Source of the DNA: a virus
IMG/VR virus record: IMGVR_UViG_3300047455_000203
Location: 1 to 33,620 of that record
Direction: 5' to 3' (one strand)
DNA length: 33,620 nt
Positions 26,519 through 33,023 of the stretch are shown here, piece after piece (the first letter of the stretch is position 1; every line of letters starts with the position of its first letter). The notes under the pieces are model-generated. The model did not search any database, was not told the origin of the DNA, and saw only the letters and a list, made by a program, of their open reading frames with translations. A program made the position numbers and the translations under genes.

Positions 26519-27355
26519 ATGGCTCAACCTTCTAGCAGGTCCGAGCTAAGGGACTATTGTTTAAGACAATTAGGGTTCCCAGTTCTAGAGATCAATATAG
26601 ATGACGATCAAGTTGACGATGCTATTGATGATGCATTGCAATATTATCGCGAGCGTCACTATGATGGTGTTGAAAGAATGTACCTCAAGCACCAGTTTAC
26701 TGACGATGATATAACAAGGTTTACATCGGAAGATGAAACAGTTTCTACTGCTGCTCCTGATGCAGCAACTTGGGAGAACAGAAAAAATTACTTAGAAGTT
26801 CCTGATCATATATTTGGTATCAGTAAAGTATATGGTATCAGTTCAAACTTTGTAAGAAATAATATGTTTGGTATGAGCAACCAGTATTATTTGATGGATT
26901 TGTTTTCAAATGCATCAGGTACAGGTCTTGCTTTTGGTGGTTTTGATATGGTCAACTACTACATGATAAAGCAACACTTTGAAAATATTGATATGATTAT
27001 CAATACTGGTTCATTGATTTCATATAGATTTAATTGCAGACAAGATCGTTTGTATATTGATATTGATCCAAAAAGAGTTATGAAAGACGAGTGGGTACTT
27101 ATTGATTGTTTTAGAGCACTTGATCCAGAAACGTTTACTCAAGTGTATAACGATCCGTTCATTAAAAAATATTCTACCGCATTAATTAAAAGACAGTGGG
27201 GTCAGAACCTTATTAAATTTAATGGCATTCAACTTCCAGGTGGTGTCAGTATGAATGGTAGGCAACTATATGACGATGCAGAAAAAGAAATTGCTGCTTT
27301 AATGGAAAAATCTAGCAGTACATATGAACTTCCACCAATGGATATGATCGGATGA
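26519..27355 (+). CDS. gp13: Neck protein gp13
   Basis: The 278-residue product opens with MAQPSSRSELRDYCLRQLGFP followed by an acidic stretch (IDDDQVDDAIDDALQYY), a hallmark of cyanophage and T4 gp13 neck proteins. T4 gp13 is ~309 residues, so the length fits. gp13 forms a ring with gp14 that closes the DNA-filled head and joins it to the tail. The gene overlaps gp14 by 4 nt (ATGA). Its expression should depend on the overlapping late promoter and hairpin directly upstream. The call is based on N-terminal sequence and on synteny with gp14-gp16. Confidence 0.9.
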   Translation: MAQPSSRSELRDYCLRQLGFPVLEINIDDDQVDDAIDDALQYYRERHYDGVERMYLKHQFTDDDITRFTSEDETVSTAAPDAATWENRKNYLEVPDHIFGISKVYGISSNFVRNNMFGMSNQYYLMDLFSNASGTGLAFGGFDMVNYYMIKQHFENIDMIINTGSLISYRFNCRQDRLYIDIDPKRVMKDEWVLIDCFRALDPETFTQVYNDPFIKKYSTALIKRQWGQNLIKFNGIQLPGGVSMNGRQLYDDAEKEIAALMEKSSSTYELPPMDMIG

Positions 27356-28758
27356 AAAAGGTATACTTCCCACAATACGGTGGTAATAAAACCGAACAGA
27401 ATCTTGTACAAGATTTAGTAGACGAGCAAATTAAATTGTTCGGTGCTGATGTTTATTACGTTCCTAGAGTTCAAATTAAAGATAAAACTTTAGGAGAAGT
27501 TATTCAATCAGAATTCAATCAAAGTTATATGATTGAAATGATGCTGGTTAATGTTGAGGGATTTGGAGCAGGCAATGAATTTGTTAGTAAGTTTGGTTTA
27601 AGAATTACTGACGAAATTACATTTGTTGTTTCCAGAAGAAGATGGGAACAGTCTGCAAATCCTGCAATGAATTTAGCAGTAGATGGTAGACCGAACGAAG
27701 GAGATCTAATATATTTTCCATTGACAGAAGATACTTACGAGATCAAGTATGTTGAACGAGAACAACCATTCTTCCAATTGGGCAAACAGTATTTTTATGT
27801 TCTTACTGCTGAACTCTACGAGCAAGGAGCAGACAAGTTTGACACCGGGATTGACGAAATTGACGATATTGAAAGAGATTTCAGTAACATCACAACCCTT
27901 AATCTTGGTCTTACTACCAGACAGCAAGCAACTGGAACAGTTACCGTTGATTCTAGCGGCAGTATATCTGGAGCAACTGTAACTCTTGCAGGAAGTGGTT
28001 ATAACACAGCACCCTCTGTAAGTATTACAGGTGGAGGGGGGACAGGTGGTATTGTTGAATCTACTATTGAAGATGGTGGTGTAGTGTCACTATCAATCGT
28101 TGGTGGAGGAACGGGATATGATCCTGCAAACCCACCCACCATATCTATTGATGCTCCACCTCAAGCGGTTCAATTTATTAAAGATGAACATGTTGTCATT
28201 GGAGGAATGGTACAACAAAGTGGTAGTAGAACTTGGACTTCATCTAATAGTGTAATTGAAGTAACTGCTCTTGGTGGATTTGATCCAAACTATGCAACTA
28301 CTACTCAGAAAAAATACTACTACTGGAAATTTGAAGACAGTAGAATCTCTTACGTTTACACATTTAATGGTACGGATGCAACAACCGTACCAGGACATTT
28401 TTATTACGACTCAGTAAATCTTAAATACCTAATTAATGCTTATACAGATACTATTACCAGTGGTCAAAGAGCACAGATGTTTGACTTAGATAGTGCAACA
28501 ATTGCTGAGGTAGCAGATTGGAACGGAGTTGATTATACCCTAGAGGTAATGAATCGTACTGGTAATTTCTTAGATGGTGATCTCATCAGAGGTGTTGAGT
28601 CTAATGCGATATATACACTAGGAACATTCTCAACAATTAATAACACAAGCACTGAGTTTGATCAGAATCAATCAATTGAAGATGGTGCGGATAATATTAT
28701 TGACTGGGGTGAAAGAAACCCATTCGGTGAGTTTGGTAATTTTACAGGTAGCTTCTAA
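27352..28758 (+). CDS. gp14: Neck protein gp14 with central insertion
   Basis: The 468-residue product starts like gp14 (MKKVYFPQYGGNKTEQNLVQ, then EQIKLFGADVYYVPR) and ends with the conserved segment QSIEDGADNIIDWGERNPFGEF. T4 gp14 is ~256 residues. The extra length lies between residues ~194 and ~430. It includes GSGYNTAPSVSITGGGGTGG and GGGTGYDPANPPTISID, which are fibre-like Gly-rich repeats, and a module AEVADWNGVDYTLEV...NFLDGDLIRGVESNAIY. gp14 joins gp13 in the neck. It overlaps gp13 by 4 nt and gp15 by 1 nt, so it is co-translated with both. Confidence 0.9.
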   Translation: MKKVYFPQYGGNKTEQNLVQDLVDEQIKLFGADVYYVPRVQIKDKTLGEVIQSEFNQSYMIEMMLVNVEGFGAGNEFVSKFGLRITDEITFVVSRRRWEQSANPAMNLAVDGRPNEGDLIYFPLTEDTYEIKYVEREQPFFQLGKQYFYVLTAELYEQGADKFDTGIDEIDDIERDFSNITTLNLGLTTRQQATGTVTVDSSGSISGATVTLAGSGYNTAPSVSITGGGGTGGIVESTIEDGGVVSLSIVGGGTGYDPANPPTISIDAPPQAVQFIKDEHVVIGGMVQQSGSRTWTSSNSVIEVTALGGFDPNYATTTQKKYYYWKFEDSRISYVYTFNGTDATTVPGHFYYDSVNLKYLINAYTDTITSGQRAQMFDLDSATIAEVADWNGVDYTLEVMNRTGNFLDGDLIRGVESNAIYTLGTFSTINNTSTEFDQNQSIEDGADNIIDWGERNPFGEFGNFTGSF

Positions 28759-29555
28759 TGTTAGGAACACAATTTTATAACGAAGCGGTTAGAAAAACCG
28801 TAATCGCTTTTGGAACATTATTCAATAATATTGAATTGAAAAAAACTGTTGATGGTCAGGTATTAGAAACTGAAAAAGTTCCTCTTGCTTATGGACCTAA
28901 ACAAAAATTCTTGTATAGACTTCAAGGTAACCCTTCCGATGGTAGAAAGGTAGCGATTACTCTACCAAGAATGTATTTTGAAATGTCAAGTATTGATTAC
29001 GATAGTGCAAGAAAAACGGCAGCTACTCAAAAATATAAAACTGCTATTGCAGATAACGGAGAAGAAGTAAGAACTCAATATGTTCCTGTACCATATAACA
29101 TTGGATTTGAACTTGGTATTATTGCTAAATCTCAAGACGACGGGTTGCAAATTCTAGAACAAATTTTACCATTTTTCCAACCATCATTAAACGTAAGTAT
29201 TAAATTTATTCCTGACATGGATGAGATTAGGGATGTTGCTTTTGTTCTCAACAGTGTAAACTTTGAGGATGATTGGGAAGAAGATTTTACTACAAGAAGA
29301 TCTATTACATATACTCTATCATTTACTGCGAAGTCTTACATCTATGGTCCTTATTCTAAAGCAGATGTTATTCGTAAGGCACGTGTCATTGAGACTATTG
29401 GAGATCTTAATGTTAATAAGAGACACGTTGAATTGTCATACACTCCTAAAGCAACAGTTGATTATAATCAAGATGGACAAGTTGATGCTGCCGATGATCA
29501 ATTTGTAGTACCCACAGATGACTTTGGATTTAATGAAGGGATGGAATTCTTATGA
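28758..29555 (+). CDS. gp15: Proximal tail sheath stabiliser gp15
   Basis: The 265-residue product (MLGTQFYNEAVRKTVIAFGT and following) is the length of T4 gp15 (~272), which caps the tail tube and sheath and connects the tail to the neck. Core motifs include PRMYFEMSSIDYDSARK and VPYNIGFELGIIAKSQDDGLQILEQILPFFQPSLNV. Near the C-terminus D235-Y-N-Q-D-G-Q-V-D-A-A-D246 forms a loop of the EF-hand or dockerin type. The start overlaps the stop of gp14 (TAATG) and its stop overlaps the start of gp16 (ATGA). Confidence 0.9.
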   Translation: MLGTQFYNEAVRKTVIAFGTLFNNIELKKTVDGQVLETEKVPLAYGPKQKFLYRLQGNPSDGRKVAITLPRMYFEMSSIDYDSARKTAATQKYKTAIADNGEEVRTQYVPVPYNIGFELGIIAKSQDDGLQILEQILPFFQPSLNVSIKFIPDMDEIRDVAFVLNSVNFEDDWEEDFTTRRSITYTLSFTAKSYIYGPYSKADVIRKARVIETIGDLNVNKRHVELSYTPKATVDYNQDGQVDAADDQFVVPTDDFGFNEGMEFL

Positions 29556-29965
29556 GTAACCTAGAAGAAAATATGGAAGATGTTCTCAACATTAGTGCTG
29601 AACCTGTTGAGGAATCAAAACCATGTAAACCACAACCACCTAAGGTTGACGAGGATGATCGGGAAAAAGATTACCGATATACCAGAGGAGAACTTTACTC
29701 ACTCATAGATCAAGGTCAGGAGGCGGTCAGAGGTGCGTTAGAGGTCGCTCAGGAAAGTGGGCACCCAAGAGCGTATGAAGTTGCTGTAGCGGCAATGAAG
29801 CATGTCTCAGACATGACAGAGAAACTTCAAGATCTTCATAAGAAAATGAAAGACTTAGATGAAGATAAAAAAGGACCATCTAAAGTTACCAACAATGCTA
29901 TGTTTGTAGGTTCTACAGCAGAACTACAAAAGATGCTTAAGGAAATGGGCGGTGGAAAAAGGTAG
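29552..29965 (+). CDS. gp16: Small terminase subunit gp16
   Basis: The 137-residue product is acidic at the N-terminus, then has a helical region (YTRGELYSLIDQGQEAVRGALEVAQESGHPRAYEVAVAAMKHVSDMTEKLQDLHKKM) typical of the gp16 oligomerising coiled coil, and a basic Gly-rich end (KEMGGGKR). T4 gp16 is ~164 residues. It recognises replicated DNA and stimulates gp17 to start packaging. gp17 is not in the next ~3.7 kb, so accessory genes separate the two subunits. The start overlaps gp15 by 4 nt. Confidence 0.85.
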   Translation: MSNLEENMEDVLNISAEPVEESKPCKPQPPKVDEDDREKDYRYTRGELYSLIDQGQEAVRGALEVAQESGHPRAYEVAVAAMKHVSDMTEKLQDLHKKMKDLDEDKKGPSKVTNNAMFVGSTAELQKMLKEMGGGKR

Positions 29966-29972
29966 ATAAATA
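29965..29972 (+). promoter_or_regulatory. T4-type late promoter, variant GATAAATA
   Basis: GATAAATA starts on the last base of the gp16 stop codon (TAG) and lies 20 nt before the ATG of the oxygenase gene at 29993. It fits NATAAATA with one difference from the T4 consensus. It suggests late expression of the oxygenase. Confidence 0.5.
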
Positions 29973-29992
29973 CCAGTAATAGAACAATTATT

Positions 29993-30673
29993 ATGATGGG
30001 AGATGATTATGATTTTATGGAGGGTATTGATGCTTTCCCTGCATATATCTACAAAACAAAATTTGATTTTAAATTTGATTCTTTTAAAGAAAAAGTAGAT
30101 GAATATTTAAAAGATTCTAAAATACTATCTACAAAATATGATTGGCAGGATCCTGAAAATGGTGATGCAATTACCGGAGTTCATTTTAATAATATTCCTG
30201 ATACTTGGGATGTTCCACATAACTGGGATGAGTTTAATAAATTTAATGACTACTTAAAATTTGTAGTTCCCTTTCTAATGCATACATGGTTTCATGCACC
30301 TCCATGTAATATGTCAGTTAATGAATCTTGGATTAATGTGCATCGTAAAGGTGGTTTTACTGAAGCACACCATCACCAAAATGCAACTATTTCTGTAGCA
30401 GCATACCTAGAAGTTCCAGAAGGTAGTGGAAATCTTTTAATTGAGAATCCATTAAAACCCTATAAGTGTTCGGAACCTCTTGGAGATCTAGATCTTTTAT
30501 GGGGTCCAATTGAAGTAGAAACAAATGATGTTTTATTTTTTCCTGGTTGGGTAACTCACAAAACGGAAAAAAATAAAACAGATAATCCTAGATATGTACT
30601 ATCAACAAATTTAACACATCTACCTAATTACGACGGTTTAGATGAGTGGAATTATGTTGGAAGAAATAAATAA
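29993..30673 (+). CDS. 2-oxoglutarate/Fe(II)-dependent oxygenase-like protein
   Basis: The 226-residue product has the layout of phage 2OG-Fe(II) oxygenases of the TIGR02466-like type: W-I-N-V-H-R-K-G-G-F-T-E-A-H126-H-H-Q-N before a strand ISVAAYLEVPEGSGNLLIENP, then DVLFFPGWVTH189 and R200 in NPRYVLSTNL. The His residues are candidates for Fe binding and R200 for 2-oxoglutarate. Cyanomyoviruses carry several such genes and their substrates are largely unknown; hydroxylation of a protein, nucleotide or amino acid is possible. Two adjacent ATGs start the frame; no strong Shine-Dalgarno element is visible. Confidence 0.8.
   Translation: MMGDDYDFMEGIDAFPAYIYKTKFDFKFDSFKEKVDEYLKDSKILSTKYDWQDPENGDAITGVHFNNIPDTWDVPHNWDEFNKFNDYLKFVVPFLMHTWFHAPPCNMSVNESWINVHRKGGFTEAHHHQNATISVAAYLEVPEGSGNLLIENPLKPYKCSEPLGDLDLLWGPIEVETNDVLFFPGWVTHKTEKNKTDNPRYVLSTNLTHLPNYDGLDEWNYVGRNK
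30665..30672 (+). promoter_or_regulatory. Possible late promoter, variant AATAAATA
   Basis: AATAAATA spans the final codons and stop of the oxygenase gene, 20 nt before the ATG at 30693. Because it lies within an Asn-Lys-stop run where A-rich sequence is expected by chance, it deserves less weight than the perfect sites. Confidence 0.35.
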
Positions 30674-30692
30674 ACATAACTGTTGAAATCTC

Positions 30693-30971
30693 ATGAAATC
30701 ATATAAAGAGATTAAAGACCTTTCGGAATCTGCATGGACAAAAAAATCCGGTCAAAATAAAGAAGGCGGTCTCAATGAAAAAGGGAGAAAGTCTTATGAA
30801 CGTGAAAATCCTGGTTCTGATTTAAAAGCTCCATCAAAAAAGAAGGGAAATAAAAGACGTGCATCATTCTGTGCAAGAATGAAAGGCATGAAAAAGAAAC
30901 TGACTAGCAAGAAAACGTCACGAGATCCTGACAGTAGGATTAATAAAAGTTTGAGAGCGTGGAATTGCTAA
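30693..30971 (+). CDS. Small basic protein, DUF6321-like
   Basis: The 92-residue product is strongly basic, with the motif order AWTKKSGQNKEGGLNEKGRKSYERENPGSDLKAPSKKKGNKRRASFCARMKGMKKKLTSKKTSRDPDSRINKSLRAWNC. This KSG-GGLN-GR-SY...KPP/KAP...R-R-x-S-F-C-A-R-M-x-G-M...SRINKSL-R-W pattern is well conserved in cyanophages and marine phages and is annotated as DUF6321 as far as I recall. The basic charge and conserved Cys could suit nucleic-acid binding, but no function is known. Confidence 0.8.
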   Translation: MKSYKEIKDLSESAWTKKSGQNKEGGLNEKGRKSYERENPGSDLKAPSKKKGNKRRASFCARMKGMKKKLTSKKTSRDPDSRINKSLRAWNC

Positions 30972-31005
30972 GTAAATTACTATAATTATTTGTATAACTT
31001 GTGTT

Positions 31006-31182
31006 ATGACGATGAGACTAAATGCCTGCGACATTTACCGTTTAGAAAAAGCATGTAAAATGTATCAAGAACAAACTGGTTCTGAATACATGTGGGATCA
31101 ATACGAAAATTTAATTGAAAAAATACATTACTATAAAGAGGAGTACTGTCCGGATCAAACATGTGAAGTCACGAACTCATGA
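31006..31182 (+). CDS. Small acidic protein, unknown function
   Basis: An unlisted 58-codon frame (MTMRLNACDIYRLEKACKMY and following) fills the space between the DUF6321-like gene and the promoter-like region before 31234. It is rich in Tyr, Glu and Lys, has four Cys, and residues ~9-45 look helical. A second ATG two codons downstream could be the true start. No family is recognised. Small genes like this are characteristic of cyanophage accessory regions. Confidence 0.6.
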   Translation: MTMRLNACDIYRLEKACKMYQEQTGSEYMWDQYENLIEKIHYYKEEYCPDQTCEVTNS

Positions 31183-31193
31183 CAAATGGTGAG

Positions 31194-31199
31194 TATAAT
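31194..31199 (+). promoter_or_regulatory. Possible host-type -10 element (TATAAT) before the petE cluster
   Basis: A consensus TATAAT lies in the 51-bp gap between two small genes, preceded closely by TGAG. No good -35 hexamer is found at the usual spacing (31171-31176 reads ACGAAC). A purine-rich GTGGAG lies at 31220-31225, before the ATG at 31234. It could be an early-type host RNA polymerase promoter for the petE-gnd run, in contrast with the late motifs to the left. Confidence 0.35.
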
Positions 31200-31233
31200 C
31201 ACGCACACATATTATAGATAGTGGAGTTACATA

Positions 31234-31425
31234 ATGCCCAAAGATTACGTAACTAAACAAGAGTGTCAGGAGATGATTGATGACGCAATTCGTAAGCACA
31301 ACCGGAATGCTGGAATTATTTCTATGTGTGTGGGTTGGGTTGTTCTCGCTCTTTTTGCTGAAGGTCTCCTCAGGCTCATAGGAGTTATTCCCCCACTATT
31401 ACCTTGGTTAAAAATTAGTTTATAA
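31234..31425 (+). CDS. Small single-span membrane protein
   Basis: The 63-residue product has a charged N-terminus (MPKDYVTKQECQEMIDDAIRKHNR) that looks helical, then a hydrophobic stretch at residues ~27-47 (IISMCVGWVVLALFAEGLLRL), then a short Pro- and Leu-rich tail. It is probably inserted in a membrane with the charged end in the cytoplasm. It ends 5 nt before petE and could act in the thylakoid or plasma membrane. No family is assigned. Confidence 0.7.
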   Translation: MPKDYVTKQECQEMIDDAIRKHNRNAGIISMCVGWVVLALFAEGLLRLIGVIPPLLPWLKISL

Positions 31426-31430
31426 AAATT

Positions 31431-31754
31431 ATGAAATTTATTATCAGTTTTCTTTTTACCATTTTTATTGCTGCTCCTGTATGGGCAGTAGATGTATCAA
31501 TGGGTGCCGGTGGTAACCTAGTATTTGAACCAAATGAGATCTCAATCTCTGCAGGAGATACGGTCCACTTCATCAATGAAGCACTACCTCCTCACAATAT
31601 TATTGTAGAAGGTCGTGCAGATCTCTCTAGAGAAGCACTACTGTTTGCTCCTGGAGAAACACAGGATGTTGTATTTGCTGATGCAGGAGACTATGAGTTC
31701 TTCTGTGGTCCTCACCAGGGCGCAGGTATGACTGGAGTTATTCACGTAAATTAA
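31431..31754 (+). CDS. petE: Plastocyanin
   Basis: The 107-residue product starts with a signal peptide (residues 1-19, cleavage expected after VWA). The mature domain has all type-1 copper ligands with plastocyanin spacing: H55 in LPPHNI, then C92-G-P-H95-Q-G-A-G-M100. Plastocyanin is a lumenal electron carrier between cytochrome b6f and photosystem I or cytochrome oxidase. Phage petE is a known auxiliary metabolic gene of cyanomyoviruses and is thought to keep electron flow going during infection. It is slightly shorter than many cyanobacterial forms. It starts with no strong Shine-Dalgarno element. Confidence 0.92.
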   Translation: MKFIISFLFTIFIAAPVWAVDVSMGAGGNLVFEPNEISISAGDTVHFINEALPPHNIIVEGRADLSREALLFAPGETQDVVFADAGDYEFFCGPHQGAGMTGVIHVN

Positions 31755-31762
31755 TTAGAAAC

Positions 31763-32239
31763 ATGAAAGTTGGAATGATTGGTTTGGGTCGTACTGGTGA
31801 AGGTATGTCCCGCCGTATGATTGAAAAAGGAATTGAAGTTTGGGGTTACAGTAGTACCAACTATGAGAATGCCTGTGGACAGTATGAAGCAGGATACCTT
31901 AGTGGATGTGTAACTTCAATAGAGTATCTTGTCCGAGCAGTTAAATCTGACGGTAAGAAATATACTAGTGCTGGTAAGGTTCCTGGTATTTTTCAGATGA
32001 CATGTCCAGAGCAAAAAGCAGAAGACACACTTGATGAGTTGCTTCCTTTACTTGAGGAAGGTGATATTATTATTGATCATAGTACCAGTGACATCTCAAA
32101 ATGTCAGGAACTAGAAAAGTATTGTAGTAAGTTAGGTATCTCATATATCTTCTCTGGAGTATATGGAGCAACCTATGCTGTCAATGCATGTTCTAAAATT
32201 TTCCAATCGCTATCACCAGGTAATGCCACACGAATTTGA
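31763..32239 (+). pseudogene. gnd: Truncated 6-phosphogluconate dehydrogenase-like (NAD(P)-binding half only)
   Basis: The 158-residue frame begins with a Rossmann nucleotide site (MKVGMIGLGRTGEGM, GxGxxG at residues 7-12) and runs through LPLLEEGDIIIDHSTSD and GISYIFSGVYGATYAVN, which align in order with the N-terminal domain of cyanophage Gnd or the related beta-hydroxyacid dehydrogenases. It stops near residue 150, before the helical domain that carries the catalytic Lys-x-x-His-Asn motif; cyanophage Gnd is normally ~340 residues. The remnant could bind NADPH but is not expected to be catalytic. Alternatively it might be a deliberate short form. No C-terminal remnant is seen downstream. 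Confidence 0.7.
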
Positions 32240-32405
32240 TTACGTTGAAGCACCTGTAGAAGGTGAGGTTGATAAATGGGGGTTTACAATTAAACCCTCT
32301 ATTAGTGATGATGAATTAATTCTTATGTGTCTAAGGAATGCTCCTTGTGGGTCTGATAAAAAACAAACCCAAAGATTGATTCAACAATATGAAACCACAT
32401 ATTAA
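32223..32405 (+). CDS. Small protein, unknown function
   Basis: The 60-residue product starts at the ATG (MPHEFDYVEAPVEGEVDKWGFTIKP...) that overlaps the end of the gnd-like frame by 17 nt. An upstream in-frame ATG at 32163 lies inside the gnd-like sequence and would add residues with no support. The N-terminal half is acidic and aromatic; the second half is helical, with a C-x-x-D-K-K pattern. No family recognised. It overlaps the next gene by 17 nt. Confidence 0.5.
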   Translation: MPHEFDYVEAPVEGEVDKWGFTIKPSISDDELILMCLRNAPCGSDKKQTQRLIQQYETTY

Positions 32406-32592
32406 ATCAAGATATAGTTTTGCTATGTCATCGTTTGCAAGATTATATGGTGTTCGTCACGTCAATTCATCTGATCAAATACATAAGTTTTGTATGGAGT
32501 GGGCTGAGGGAGGTGAGACTCCACCCTTAACAGGGCTCACTAAAGTTGACTTTTACTTTAGGGATATATGGACAGGCAAATTACAAAATTAA
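32389..32592 (+). CDS. Small protein, unknown function
   Basis: This 67-residue product starts inside the end of the previous gene. It has a balanced composition (SRYSFAMSSFARLYGVRHVN, GGETPPLTGLTKVDFYFRDIW) with no clear domain, signal or membrane segment. Its last codons overlap the start of the coiled-coil gene at 32568. Overlapping neighbours and length make a real small gene likely, but coding evidence is only moderate. Confidence 0.5.
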   Translation: MKPHIKSRYSFAMSSFARLYGVRHVNSSDQIHKFCMEWAEGGETPPLTGLTKVDFYFRDIWTGKLQN

Positions 32593-32741
32593 AAGAAGAA
32601 ATTTACGCACTCAAAAAAGAAAATAAAAATTTAAAACTACAACTGATATCATTAGATAAAGGACATTGGGAATTTGAAAACTGGACACATCCAAATTCTT
32701 GTCTACACAATAAAGATCCTTGGATAACTTGGAAGGAATAA
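32568..32741 (+). CDS. Small coiled-coil protein with aromatic tail
   Basis: A 57-residue frame missed by simple listing. Residues ~1-30 (MDRQITKLKEEIYALKKENK and following) form a clear heptad pattern of I/L with charged residues, i.e. a coiled coil. The rest carries W-E-F-E-N-W, a His-Cys-His group (HPNSCLHNKDPW) and WITWKE. The pattern suggests a multimer with a C-terminal binding surface. Start overlaps the preceding gene by 25 nt; the next gene starts 1 nt after its stop. Confidence 0.55.
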   Translation: MDRQITKLKEEIYALKKENKNLKLQLISLDKGHWEFENWTHPNSCLHNKDPWITWKE

Positions 32742-32742
32742 A

Positions 32743-32820
32743 ATGAGTGCTTTATTTGTTTTCGGATTTGTTTTACTATTAACGATAGGAATGGAACTTA
32801 CTTGGCCTGTTAAGAAATGA
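32743..32820 (+). CDS. Very small membrane peptide
   Basis: A 25-codon frame (MSALFVFGFVLLLTIGMELT and following, ending WPVKK) is nearly all hydrophobic at residues 2-21 and ends in two Lys, which fits a single membrane span with a cytoplasmic or stromal tail. It is tightly packed: ATG 1 nt after the previous stop, stop overlapping the next ATG (ATGA). Host photosystem and cytochrome complexes use peptides this size, but it matches none that I know. Confidence 0.5.
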   Translation: MSALFVFGFVLLLTIGMELTWPVKK

Positions 32821-33023
32821 ATTTAGTATTAAGACCACTTGATAATCCATCTGATCCAGTATGGTCGGTGATTATTATGACATTCCTCGTGGTAGTTATG
32901 GCAGTTTATAGCATCATATACATACTAGGAATAGATAAGAGAGAATCCCATGGGAGCATTGACACCACCAAGCAGGAAGAGTTGCTACAACTTCCGAGTG
33001 ACGGAGATCAATCGTGTTCTTGA
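32817..33023 (+). CDS. Small membrane protein
   Basis: The 68-residue product has one membrane segment (residues ~14-38, SDPVWSVIIMTFLVVVMAVYSIIYILG), followed by a charged tail (DKRESHGSIDTTKQEELLQL). It starts by 4-nt overlap with the 25-residue membrane peptide, so the two may be made together. Its last ~70 nt overlap the nuclease gene in another frame. It is a candidate thylakoid or plasma membrane protein; no family recognised. Confidence 0.6.
   Translation: MNLVLRPLDNPSDPVWSVIIMTFLVVVMAVYSIIYILGIDKRESHGSIDTTKQEELLQLPSDGDQSCS

Noticed and set aside
30971-31233. tRNA or small RNA gene in the accessory region
   Set aside because: No cloverleaf with CCA-adjacent acceptor stem was visible; a 58-residue frame and a promoter-like TATAAT explain the space.
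32163-32222. Upstream ATG extending the 60-residue gene
   Set aside because: The extension lies in the gnd-like sequence in another frame and shows no coherent protein features.
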